Source: Guadua angustifolia (taxonomy: Eukaryota; Streptophyta; Magnoliopsida; Poales; Poaceae). From it: DNA of 64,000 nucleotides. How positions within the stretch are numbered: the stretch's first letter is position 1; each line of letters begins with the position of its first letter. Location of the stretch: contig CM070501.1 of NCBI GenBank assembly GCA_036346375.1, positions 53,857,326 through 53,921,325 of the forward strand, read 5' to 3'. A program made the position numbers and the translations under genes. Of the stretch, positions 34,925 through 46,261 are shown in pieces. A model generated the notes under the pieces. That model saw nothing but the letters and a program-made list of their open reading frames with translations, was not told where the DNA came from and searched no databases.

Positions 34925-36369
34925 TTTTTTTCAAGATACCAGTTAAAGCAATTGTACTTTTTAGTATAGCAGATACGCAAGCAAACCACACTGATTGTCC
35001 TTGTCTGCCCGCGCAGAGACTTCTATGGAGATGATGACCCTTCAAGACAACCAGAAAGAACCAATGAAGCTGCTGGCATTTATGCACAGGCATGTGTAGC
35101 TTTTGCTAAAGAATTGAATCATCCAGTCATAGACATCTGGACAAAGATGCAGCAATTTCCCGATTGGCAAACATCTGCATTAAGGTATGAATCTGTAACA
35201 ATTGACCCTACACCTAACATTGAATCTGGAGAGGCTTATACCTAACATTGAATCTGGAGAGGCTTAATAAGTTGTGCTACCATCTGCCTATTTCACAGGT
35301 TGTGCGAACGGTCCGATTAGATAAAATGGTTTTGTTTAATGTAAAAGTTTTTCAACAAGTGTAAATTTCTGGGCAGATTGTTACTCAAAAATTATGTCAC
35401 ATTGTTTTTAGAAGATACTAACTTTCAAATACTGAAATCAAGTGATGATCCAGTTAAATTTTGGTCATGCAGACCCGAGACACCCAAGAAAATGCTGGAT
35501 ATAGAATTATGAGCTGAACATATATCCTTTCCTTTATGACAAACTATTGCGCTTACACTATAGTTCAAGCACTATAAGCTCAAGCTTTTAAAACAAAAGC
35601 TATTAGTAAAATCTGGTGACATTATGTACATTGATATGGAAGAATCGCATTTTTCCAGTATTTGATGGAGCCAACGTATAGTGGTTTTGAAGTGTGATGT
35701 TGTTATTGGTTATGTTGATAATGAAACAAAATTGACAACCCAACTCAACCTAAGAATGAGTTGATAATCTACATCCCACGTGAGAAGATTTCCTCTACCC
35801 CAAAAAGAAAATTCCATGGTAGCAACGTTCTTATATACTATAGGGAAGGGAACAAAGGGCGTCTGTATATGTTTGAATGCTCTGCTGCCAAAGACCAATA
35901 GACCAGGAAAAATTGAAGAGACAAGAAACTTTAAATCAAATTCACTCGGTTTTCTTCTAAAGTCCTGCATACGCTGGTAATTTGATGATGGATTTGTCAA
36001 TGGGCCATTACGTTAGCGCAGTTTTGTTTCCTTCACACTCTTCAGTCTTCAATTATTTATGCCCTGGTGTTTTGTAATGCATGTCTGCTGTTCTACAATG
36101 ATCTAATTATTTTTTGAAGAGTATAATCTTGTTGTGAAACAGTAGTCGTAGCGAATTGCAGTGTATTTTCTGACCGCAAGCACTACATAACCTTTTTACA
36201 TCATGCAGTGACGGACTGCATTTTGCTGCGCTCGGAAACAAAATTTTGTTCGAGGAGGTGCTGAAGACCACTGGAAAGCATTGGTTTCGGCCAGGAGAGT
36301 CTCCCGTCGGATCATCCTCTCTTCCATGAAATTGACCTCAAGGACCTATTGAAAGCCTTCGAAGTTTGA

Positions 36370-37639
36370 AGGTCGTCTCTGCATGATTTGGTCAGTGTAT
36401 TGTCAGTATGTGTGCGACTTCTTTTGAAGATGTGGCATATGTTGCATGTGGCGCAGCATAAGAAATGGTCGTGTCTCAGGTCATTCCATAATTCACTAGC
36501 GAATAACAGTGAAAATAAATGGACACTTACTGCTTTTCAGTACATTTCCTAAGTGATGTGCAGTGAAAGCCCTGATTTTCCTCCCTTGTTCTCGTTTGAT
36601 TTGGGTCAGCTTCTTCTCAGCAGCATACAAAAAGGCGGACACAATTCGCAACTCTTATGTGAATATGATATGTTGCGTCACGCTTTTGAATTGTTCTGTC
36701 CTGGGTTCTGCAAACTTAGTTTATGAGCTATCGTTGTTGTTGTTGATAGTAGGAAATGTTGCGAATATTTCCAAGGAAAATTAGAGTGAATATATTCTTC
36801 AAAAATAGTGTGATTTGTTTTTTTAAAAAAATAGAGTGGGATTAAACATGACCATGGAAAGTTTTAAGGGTTAATTTGCAAAAGGAAAAAAAAAAAAAAA
36901 GAGGGGGGGCGCATGGCTCTGGGCCTGGTAGTGGAGGCCGACGATGTTACAAGCCTAACTCAATTCAGCCCATTTTGAGACGCTGTGACCATCATTCCTA
37001 GATGGACTTCAGTCCAGAAACTGAAACATGGGACTCACCATACAACTACCTTCTTCCATGGATTTTTTTTTGCAGGACAGAATCAAAATTTAGGACCCCA
37101 AGAAGAGAAAATGGTGAGATGGGCATGACCACGCACGGGCACGGCTCATTCTGCCCTAGCTCAAACTACAAAAAAAAGGAGAAAAAAAAACTGACCGCTT
37201 TGCAGAAGTGATACGCAGCAGCAACTGTCAGCGGCCTGCATGCCTCGCTGGATCCACGCGCGGAGGCAGCAGCGTGAACAACAGCCTGCCCTACCACGAA
37301 AAAAGGCCTAGGGACTCGCCTACACGCATGGGTTACTGATCCCTACGGCCTAGGTTAATTAATCAACTAACCAAGCTTAACGATAAAATAAGCTAGTACC
37401 AGTAGGATTAGCTTAGATGCAGTGTATACAAGCGGCCCATGTGTACGGCTCAGATCACCTCAGGATGTGGTGCGCGCGCCCCGGGAAAAAGCAGCCACGC
37501 AGAGCAGGGACAGGGAGACCACTTTGCGCGCACTGCTCTCTGGCACGTGGGACCCACGGGACCCTGGCCCGATCGTTCCTTCGTCTTCTGAGTTTGCTTA
37601 ACCTGTTGTGCATGCGATTGCAGCAGCCATATGCGACAC
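36370..37639. other. Intergenic DNA without a recognised gene
   Basis: Contains a poly-A then poly-G run at 36885-36909 and a moderately GC-rich patch at 37440-37600. Short frames at 36563-36784 and 37417-37674 have no support. Confidence 0.4.
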
Positions 37640-37647
37640 CGAGGAAG

Positions 37648-37808
37648 GAAAGATATGGTTATTTGCCACTTTAAAGATTGACCTCTTTAATTATGATGAT
37701 CTAAAATTTATAATGATATAATAAAATAAATTAACTTTAATAAAATATGGATCTAGTGATAAATTTGTGAAGCCACATATTTAAAGTGCCAAATAATCAA
37801 ATCTCTCC
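37648..37808. mobile_element. hAT-type MITE with 8-bp target duplication
   Basis: Inverted ends (gatatggttatttgccacttta / taaagtgccaaataatcaaatc) are flanked by identical CGAGGAAG at 37640-37647 and 37809-37816. An 8-bp target duplication is the hAT signature. The element is 161 bp and AT-rich. Confidence 0.88.
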
Positions 37809-37859
37809 CGAGGAAGAGACAACCCAAGAGCACGTGGTACTCTTAGATGCTTCATTGAG

Positions 37860-38095
37860 GCGAAAATTTACATCCTAGCTTTATTTAAGATCTAAAATTT
37901 ATAGTCTAAAATAAAATAAATTAACTTTATATTTTGGTCTAAAATATAAACAAGATGATTCATCTAAACACTTTTAATGTGCTTTACGACTTTAGCTCCA
38001 TAGATCTAGTGGAGCTAGTAATACCTAATTCCACCGAATCTACGGATCTAATGAAGCTTGGGCTTTACTAAATACACCCTTAAACTAAATAGGCT
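37860..38095. mobile_element. MITE family M1, third copy
   Basis: Matches 21650-21872 through aaacaagatgattcatctaaacacttttaat and ends ttactaaatacaccctt. The breakpoint of the 38039-45754 tandem duplication falls inside it, so only its tail is repeated at 42176. Confidence 0.6.
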
Positions 38096-39389
38096 ACTAG
38101 AGGTGGTTTTATGCTTTTCAGTTTGATAATTGTATAAATATTAAATTATGAATAAATGGTAGAAGATAATTGCTTATTATTTTGCTCTTTCTTTAAGATT
38201 TATGCAACTTGTACTAGGAAAAAGCATTAAAGCATCACTCAAAGTCTAATCATGTTACGTCAATGAAATGTTATAAAAATAAAAGTGTACTCTTGAGTTA
38301 TTACATAGAGAGAAATGAGAAATGTCCTGGCCAGTGGGAGCATATGTGGATGGAAAGGAAGAGATACATGCTGATTTTCTTAAAGAGGAGAAGAGTGAGG
38401 ACAAACAACCGCTACCGGCTCGTATTTATATATTAGTAAAGATTATATTTGAGGAGCATGTTTAAGTCTAGGAAGGCTATGTGCTGATCCGCTTCTTTTT
38501 TTCTTTTTATAATTAAATGTTTTTCTAGAATTACTAATTTCTTATTAGCAATTTTAAAAACCTGTCACCAGCTTTTTAAAATGTAATTGATTCAGATTTA
38601 CTACTAATGCTGCTGCTGATCCTTTTGAGCCCCCTGTGCATGTCGTCGAAAGCGGGGACTTATCATCTGATTTGTTGCAAATATGCGGAAAAGCAGGCAC
38701 GCACGCACGCATTTGTTTACTGCTTGCTTTGCTTAGCTTGCTGTTCCCATGCTACTAGCACCAAACAGGGACACCATCGACGCATCTAAGTAGCCATAAT
38801 TTTTTGCTGGGTTTTTGCAGCAGCTGACTGCACTGCACAAGTGACAGCCCTTGCACTGCATATCAGCAGCAGAGCTGAGCTTTTTTAGGGCCAGTGAGCT
38901 ACATTGGTATAGCCTGAACTATGATGCAGGATAGGGCAGGACAGTTTGTTCATCATTGGGTACTAGTACCATTTACATGTGCAATTGCATGCACGGTACA
39001 GTAGTACGCACTAATCTTTTCCCTCTCTTCCAAATCCCACTGACACCTTTCTTAAGGCATCCAATAACCATTCCACGTACTACTATATGCATAAAATATC
39101 TCGGAGAAGTTTCAGAGGAAAAAGGGCACGAGCACGACGGACCACGAGGAAAACTGGCTGCACGCGTACCAAGCTACAGTATGTGTAGTGTTCGCAATCA
39201 CTCTGGCCTTATCCATTCAAATCAAATAGCTTACTGCTACGTGAGTATGTAAAATAACAAAGTCCACTGTTTACCTCTTATATATATCATATAGAGTAAG
39301 TAATAAAGTTAGTTTATTACATAATTGTCTCTGGAAGTACTGAAATATTTAATTTGGGTATTTAACATAAACTTTATTTTTATGGTCGT

Positions 39390-40581
39390 CGTATGCCATT
39401 GAATTTGTCGTCCAGATATACTAGGGTACCTCTCCACCGCATAAAGTGCGGTCCACGTGTGTCGCCACCGCGGGCGGCGATCACGCTTCACGGCCAGCGT
39501 CGGTCCACGGCGCCGGCGGCGGTGGGCGAAAGACGCCTTTCGCGGCCGCAAACCACGTGGCGGCCGGGCCATCGGCGGCGATCACTACCGCCAAAGCGCC
39601 GGTCCACGTGGCGCCGGCGGTGGGCGAAGCACGCCGCTTCGCCGGCGCCAAATTTACGTGGCGGCCATCGCGGCGATCGCTCACGGCCAAAGCCGGTCCA
39701 CATGGCGCCGGAAAAAAGGGCGGCACGCACGCCGCCCGGCGCCCACCACGTGGCGCCGGCGGCAGTGGGCGAAGCACGCCACTTTGCCCGGCGCCAAATT
39801 TCACGTGGCCGGCCGCCATCGGCGAAGCGATCGCGAAATCACGGCCAAAGCGTCGGTCCGTGGCGCCGGGCGAAAGTGGGCGAAGCACGCCTCGCCGCCC
39901 GGCGCCAATTCGCGTGGCGTGTGGCAGCATTGGCGAGGACGCCCGCCGCGCCGCAAGGCAGAAGAAGTGGGCACACGGCTTCCGCCAAGGCTCCTTCCAC
40001 CGCCGCATCGTGTCGAATCAGCGAAGCCCGCCAGAAAGGCATTTATCAAGAGTAAGGGTTTTCGCAACAAGCCCATTCCTCCGACGCCTCTCACCTACTG
40101 TCACAAGGGGTCCCATCCCATGACTGGGGCAAGGCACGCGTAGGCATTTAATGAGGCCGAGGAACAGGGACAAGACGAGAGAAAGCATTAAATGTATTTA
40201 GATCAAGATGATGGTTCTCCTTGTACCTACCCGTGCTAGCCCTGCCTATATAAGGGCCCCGGGTGCATGGGGAAGGGGATCGGATCCTAGATCATCGACC
40301 AAGCAATACTAGAGAAAGTCAAGGATGCGCTTGTAACACGAGAACTCAGACTAGTTCAAAGCATCATATACTGAAATCTAGCAGGCGTAAGGTTATTACC
40401 CTTCTTACAAAGGGGCCTGAACACAGGTAAAAATGGCTTGTTCTCCTTAGTTCATAGCGCCGAAACCCTCCGCTGGGAGTCCTCTAGGTTTTCGCCCTCT
40501 CGATTAGCGTCACCGCCAAGACGCCCTCGCCGGAACAAAACCGATGCTCAGAGATCACGGGCTCGTCTGGTGGAATACGCC
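39390..40581 (+). mobile_element. Nested LTR-like insert, plus oriented, in copy A
   Basis: Absent from copies B and C. It has TATATAAGGGCCCCGGGTGC at 40247-40266, a U5 phrase GGGGCCTGAACACAGGTAAA at about 40412-40431 and an end near gaatacgccgaca. The TATA-proximal phrase resembles that of the surrounding LTR in opposite orientation, so the two belong to related families. The left edge was not resolved. Confidence 0.55.
39448..39930. repeat. GC-rich minisatellite in the nested LTR
   Basis: The phrase cggtccacgtggcgccggc...gtgggcgaagcacgcc...cggcgccaaatt...cgtggc recurs about four times with spacing of roughly 95-160 bp. The high GC removes stops and creates long overlapping frames on both strands. 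Confidence 0.75.
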
Positions 40582-43403
40582 GACAATAGGATAGAACTCC
40601 GTCAACGAACAGGATTGACCGCTCCTAGGATGGAGGGTATGGTTCGGTGGAGGGCGTCTTCGTGATGGGAAACCCCAATGGCTCTCGCACGGGGGATTCC
40701 AAAGATCAACAAATCAAATGGACACGGCGATGTATCCAGGTTCAGACCCCCAGCGCGGGTAATAGCCCTACGTCCTGCCAGATCTTTGTTAAAGAAATAT
40801 GAAGGTGATTACACTGGTTCTTCTGGTCTCGGATCCTTCGAGGAGAGCTCGCTCCCTTTCCCCCATGCACCCGAGCTCCCTTATATAGACAGGGTTGGTT
40901 CGGGTAGGTGAGAAGGTGACGCTACGCTGATTTACAACTCATTAATTACACCCATCATTCCAACCTTACATCGGCCAATGACTCATTTATTACACCCGTC
41001 ACTGTAGCCTTGTCCTTCAGACTCCATTTAATGTCATTGCAGTAGCCGCATTCGTCACCGTGAAGTGGTACTCTGCGGCAAAGTTTAGTGAGAGGCGCCG
41101 AGGATGGGCCGTTGTCGTGTCGATAGCAGAATTCCTCACAATCAATGCCCCTGACACAGGGTGTCAAGGAAAGGAGGCTTCGAGACGAAGTCTTCTCCTT
41201 ATTCCTTTGGTTGCCTTCATGGCCTGACAAGGGGGGTCCGAACGCCCACCCGCTTGCCAGGCCGTCACCTTAGCCGACGCCGGGGGGGGGGCAGGACTTG
41301 ATCGCCCACCTACACACCCGGCGAGTAGGGTTTGATCGCCCACCGCCGCTGCATCGTCAGCGGCGCCGCCCGCGAGTAGGGCGTGACCGTCCCGCCGTAA
41401 AAGCCATGCGGGACCGCCCGCTTGCTCGCCAGGAGGCCACGCTGGCTTCCGCCATGAATGCAGTGGCGTGACCGCCAGGAGCCACGCGGCTTCTCGCCGA
41501 TGGCGTGGCTTGATTGCCCATCTGCTCGTCGGATCGCCACTTGGGCTTACCGCTCGGCGGGCAAGGCTTGATCGCCCACCTGCTCGCCAGGCCTTCACGT
41601 GGACTAAGCCGCTTTTTGAGTCTACTGATCTGCAGCGGAGAGGGTATCTCGGTGTAAACTACACCGACAATGGCTATTGGCAAAACAGTAATCTCAATAC
41701 TATCATTTGCTCGCGCAGGCTACAACACCACTTTTAGCCACCAATAGCACATATTTTTTCATGCAATAGTGAGTACTAAATAAAAACTGATTTTCTTCTC
41801 TATTCTCACTATTTCATATAAAATAAAATCGATGTATATAAAATAATAGTAAACTGAGGTTGTCTTGTTGTACGTATGCACAGGAGCTAGCTGTAGCCAT
41901 CGCCTTAATTAGTGCGTCTCGAATCATTGGACGTAGATGCTCAAGCAATGCGCGCATCATCATCCCTATATTAAATTTGGGAGCTTTAGCCGCCTCTCGC
42001 GCGTGCCACGTCGATTTCGGCCCGACGTGGCCGCGCGCCGTCGTGCCGCGTCGCCCACATTATTAATTCGGTGATCCAGCTCAAGTATCAGATAACGCCG
42101 TTTAAACGCAAACGGTCGTGCGGCGCAGTGGTGGGAGCTCATGCCGTGGCGCCCGCGACCCGAGTTCTACGGATCTAATGAAGTGGGGCTTTACTAAATA
42201 CACCCTTAAACTAAATAGGCTACTAGAGGTGGTTTTATGCTTTTCAGTTTGATAATTGTATAAATATTAAATTATGAATAAATGGTAGAAGATAATTGCT
42301 TATTATTTCTCTTTCTTTAAGATTTATGCAACTTGTACTAGGAAAAAAGCATTAAAGCATCGCTCAAAGTCTAATCATGTTACGTATTTATAAAAATAAA
42401 AGTGTACTCTTGAGTTATTACATAGAGAGAAATGAGAAATGTCCTGGCCAGTGGGAGCATATGTGGATGGAAAGGAAGAGATACATGCTGATTTTCTTAA
42501 AGAGGAGAAGAGTGAGGACAAACAACCGCTACGGCTCGTATTTATATATTAGTAAAGATTATATTTGAGGAGCATGTTTAAGTCTAGGAAGGCTATGTGC
42601 TGATCCGCTTCTTTTTTTCTTTTTATAATTAAATGTTTTTCTAGAATTACTAATTTCTTATTAGCAATTTTAAAAACCTGTCACCAGCTTTTTAAAATAT
42701 AATTGATTCAGATTTACTACTAATGCTGCTGCTGATCCTTTTGAGCCCCTGTGCATGTCGTCGAAAGGGGACTTATCATCTGATTTGTTGCAAATATGCG
42801 GAAAAGCAGGCACGCACGCACGCATTTGTTTACCTTGCTTTGCTTAGCTTGCTGTTCCCATGCTACTAGCACCAAACAGGGACACCATCGACGCATCTAA
42901 GTAGCCATAATTTTTGCTGGTTTTTGCAGCAGCTGACTGCACTGCACAAGTGACAGCCCTTGCACTGCATATCAGCAGCAGAGCTGAGCTTTTTAGGGCC
43001 AGTGAGCTACATTGGTATAGCCTGAACTATGATGCAGGATAGGGCAGGACAGTTTGTTCATCATTGGGTACTAGTACCATTTACATGTGCAATTGCATGC
43101 ACGGTACAGTAGTACGCACTAATCTTTTCCCTCTTCCAAATCCCACTGACACCTTTCTTAAGGCATCCAATAACCATTCCACGTACTACTATATGCATAA
43201 AATATCTCGGAGAAGTTTCAGAGGAAAAAGGGCACGACGGACCACGAGGAAAACTGGCTGCACGCGTGCCAAGCTACAGTATGCGTAGTGTTCTCAATCA
43301 CTCTGGCCTTATCCATTCAAATCAAATAGCTTACTGCTACGTGAGTATGTAAAATAACAAAGTCCACTATTTACCTCTCATATATCATATAAGATAATTG
43401 TTA

Positions 43404-44165
43404 TTTAGAAGTTGGCGTTCTCAATTGCCATGCTGAAGATTGTCTTCCTCCATTGCCATCCGATCTCAAATTGCTTTCCAAATGCCACCGGCAATTTGGT
43501 CGGAATGACGGTTGTTGGCACGAAAAGACCGAAGTTCCTATGTGCTAACTTGACAGAAATGAATTCAAAACATTTAAAAGCCTAGAAATATTTTATTTAA
43601 ATTCTAAGTAACCCTAGGAACCACTCCAAAAAATTTCATAAATTTTTGAATTTATTTAGTGCTTCTAAAAAATCAAAATTTAGATTCTTTCATTTAGATA
43701 GAATCGCTAAAAGATTTTTCCAGAAAATCACAGAGCTGCTCATGCTCTCAAATTTTTACAGAAATGTTAGTACTCTCTTAAGATCATCTCCAAAAATTTT
43801 CATAAAATTCTAAGCACATTTGATAGATTTAAATTAGGCAATTCTTTCATTAAGATAGAATCACTAAACGATTTTTCCAGAAAATCACAGAGCTGCTCAT
43901 GCTCTCAAATTTTTACAGAAATGTTAGTACTCTCTTAAGATCATCTCCAAAAATTTTCATAAAATTCTAAGCACATTTGATAGATTTAAATAGGGCAGAC
44001 ACTCAAAAGGAGGGCAATTTGGTCTTTTCAAGGGTCAACTAACGGTCATTCAGACCAAATGGACGCGGTGGCATTTTGGGAAGGCAATTTGAGATCGGAT
44101 GGCAATGGAGGAAGACAATCTTCGCGATGGCATTTTGGGAACGCCAACTTTCAATGGCAAATAAG
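43404..44165. mobile_element. Inverted-repeat element in copy B
   Basis: Long inverted arms of about 100 bp: left gttggcgttctcaattgcc...gaagattgtcttcctccatt, right the complement ending ggaacgccaac. The interior holds a 158-bp tandem duplication starting at 43683 and 43841. Copy A has an empty site near 39290-39305. The right part recurs at 48538-48790 in copy C. Superfamily not determined. Confidence 0.75.
43683..43998. repeat. 158-bp tandem duplication inside the inverted-repeat element
   Basis: Two consecutive copies share attctttcatt(t/a)agatagaatc...cataaaattctaagcacatttgatagattt with few mismatches. Confidence 0.85.
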
Positions 44166-44253
44166 CGATTTATAAAGTTAGTTTATTACATAATTGTCTC
44201 TAGAATCGAAATATTTAATTTGGGTATTTAACATAAACTTTATTTTTATGGTC

Positions 44254-45290
44254 GTCGTATTTGGATAGGACTCAAATCACAGGTTGACCGCCTCGGATGG
44301 AGGGTATGGTTCGGTAGAGGGCGTCTTCGTGATGGGAAACCCCAATGGCTCTCGCACAGGGGATTCTAAGGATCAACAAATCAAATGGACACGGCGATGT
44401 ACCCAGGTTCAGGCCCCCAGCGCGGCTAATAGCCCTACGTCCTGCTAGATCTTTGTTGAGAAAATATGAAGGTGATTACACTGATTCTTCTGGTCTCGGA
44501 TCCTTCGAGAAGAGCTCGCTCCCTTTCCCCATGCACCCGAGCTCCCTTATATAGACAGGGTTGGCTCGGGCAGGTGAGAAAGGGACGCTACGCTGATTTA
44601 CAACTCATTAATTACACCCATCATTCCAACCTTACACCGCCAATGACTCATTTATTACACCACATCGTAGTCTTGTCCTTCAGACTCCATTTAATGTCAT
44701 CAGAGCTGCTTGGCCCGCCGTGAAGTGATACTCTGCGACAGGGATTGTGAGAGGCGCCGAGAGATGGGCCGTTGTCGTGTCGACAGCACTCACAATCAAT
44801 GCCGACAGTGGTGTAGAAAGGAGGCTTCAGACAGTCTTCCTTATTCCTTTGGTTGCCTTCTGGCACTGACAAGGGGGTCCGAACGCCCACCCGCTTGCCG
44901 TGCCGTCACCTTAGCCGATCTTTCGGGCAGGACTTGATCGCCACCGCACACCGGAGTAGGGCTTTGATCGCCCACCGCCGCTGCATCGCACGCGGCTGCC
45001 GCCTGCGAGTAGGGCGTGACCGTCACCGCCGCCAAGAGCATGCGGACCGCTCCTGTTCGCCAGAGGCCACGCAGGCTTCCCGCACAGAAGGCGTGACCGC
45101 CTGCGCAGGAGCCACGCGGCTTCTCGCCGGCGAAGCGGGTTGATTCGCCCATCGCGTCGGATCGCCACGTGGGCTTACCGCCCGACGGGTAAGGCTTGAT
45201 CGCCCACCGCCGCCAGCCTTCACGTGACTAAGCCGCTTTTGAGTCTCATCGATCCGCAATGAGAGGGTATCTCTGTAAACTACACCGACA
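44254..45290 (-). repeat. LTR-like segment in copy B (minus oriented)
   Basis: About 1037 bp between atggt and atggc. The right edge is tacaccgaca. A minus TATATAAGG core lies at about 44551-44559. The GC-rich part at 44930-45200 repeats the word gatcgcccacc, as in copies A and C. No internal coding region, so it behaves as a solo LTR. Confidence 0.65.
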
Positions 45291-45754
45291 ATGGCTATTG
45301 GCAAAACAAGAATCTCAATACTATCATTTGCTCCAGCAGTACAACACCACTTTTAGCCACCAATAGCACATATTTTTTCATGCAATAGTGAGTACTAAAT
45401 AAAAACCGATTTTCTTTCTATTCTCACTATTTCATATAAATAAAATCGATGTATATAAAATAATAGTAAACCGAGGTTGTCTTGTTGTACGATGCACGAG
45501 CTAGTCAGAGCCATCGCTTAATTAGCGCCTCAATCATTGGACGGATGCTCGCAATGCGCGATCATCATCCCTATATTAAATTTGGGAGCTTTACCGCCGC
45601 TGCCACGCCGATTTCGCCCGACGGGTCACTGCCCAGTGCGCCGCCCACATTATTAATTCGGTGATCCAAATTCAAGTATCGATAACGCGCTTAAACGCAA
45701 AACGGTCAGGCGGCGCAGTGGGGGAGCTCATGCCGTGGCGCCCGGACCCGAGTT

Positions 45755-46240
45755 CGAGTTCGGGCCAAGACGCCGCGTATTTTTCCCTCTCGACAGGTCC
45801 TCCTCGTGAGCTCCTCCGCTTTGCTCCTGCCTTTTTTGCCCTCCACAGGCAACGCACTTTTGCCCCTGCTCCGACCACTCAATGCCCCCGCCTGGCCTTC
45901 CTCGCCACCCGCCCCTGTTCACGGAACACGAGGAGCATCGCCGCCTGGCCTCACCCCCTGCCCTGGTTGTCTCCCTGCCCTCTCCTCACCCCACGATTTT
46001 TTCATGGGAATAATTTTGGTTCTGTGTTGGATTTTGGAGTTTAATTTCATTTCGTTGAGTCTTGGTATGGTTTAGGTTGACCGCCTTGTGCCTCCGTTGA
46101 ACTCATATTCTTTGCGCCTTTGGATTTTCCTTTGCCCCATAGAAAGGTGGCTTTTGATTGTTCTTTTTTTTTTAGAATTTGATGTGATTGTGTTCACCGC
46201 TAAATTTTTGTTGGTTAAATTGCGCAGATGTGTAGGTCTA
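45755..46240. other. GC-rich leader-like DNA before the CstF64-like fragment
   Basis: Pyrimidine- and GC-rich to 46000 (tcctcctcgtgagctcctcc), then AT-rich, as in a plant gene leader with a first intron. It may be the captured or ancestral 5' region of the CstF64-like gene. No coding start is convincing. Confidence 0.35.
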
Positions 46241-46261
46241 ATATGTGCTTTCTGAATTTTA

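Larger units (their letters stand above)
33598..36369 (+). pseudogene. IAH1-like GDSL esterase pseudogene, five exons
   Basis: Exon remnants at 33598-33700, 33797-33997, 34124-34193, 35017-35184 and 36209-36369 encode an SGNH/GDSL hydrolase resembling isoamyl acetate-hydrolysing esterase homologues. Block I is RPRLVLFGDSITE, block III is TVFFGANDANLPDQ, then ERTNEAAGIYAQA and HPVIDIWTKMQQFPDWQTSA, with the catalytic Asp-x-x-His in DGLHF at the exon 5 start. Defects: an extra base after the GDSITE codons shifts exon 1; the donor after exon 1 reads CAG|AT instead of GT; exon 2 has in-frame TAG and TAA; exon 3 is partly duplicated; exon 5 is frameshifted before the family C-terminus. The nucleophile Ser and the Asp-His pair are still readable. 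Not expected to give a functional esterase. Confidence 0.88.
39387..41669 (-). repeat. LTR-like segment in copy A, minus oriented, with nested insert
   Basis: The right edge ctacaccgaca corresponds on the minus strand to a TGTCGGTGTAG start. A minus TATATAAGG core lies at 40881-40888 and a CTGAACCTGGATACATC-type U5 phrase at about 40730-40748. The flanks atggt (left, 39382-39386) and atggc (right, 41670-41674) may be a target duplication. Equivalent segments at 44254-45290 and 48876-49909 are about 1.04 kb, so the extra length here is the nested insert. Confidence 0.65.
38039..42175. repeat. Large duplicated block, copy A
   Basis: Begins tctacggatctaatgaag and ends cgcgacccgagtt, where copy B starts at once. 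Shared DNA with copy B includes 38039-39386 and 40590-42175. It carries an LTR-like segment at 39387-41669 that itself contains a second insertion. Open frames inside are not genes. Confidence 0.9.
42176..45754. repeat. Large duplicated block, copy B
   Basis: Direct tandem partner of copy A. It has an inverted-repeat element at about 43404-44165 that copy A lacks and does not have the nested LTR insert of copy A. It ends acccgagtt, after which unique sequence continues towards the CstF64-like fragment. Confidence 0.9.

Noticed and set aside
39393..40143. Several 175-228-codon frames on both strands
   Set aside because: They overlap in nearly all frames over a GC-rich tandem repeat within an LTR-like insert; no domain and composition driven by the repeat.
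41164..41683. Overlapping minus-strand frames rich in Arg/Ala/Trp
   Set aside because: Fall in the GC-rich U3 part of the LTR-like segment with repeated gatcgcccacc words; the same frames are broken in copies B and C.
44841..45304. Frames of 80-103 codons on both strands
   Set aside because: Same LTR U3 region in copy B; not conserved between the copies.
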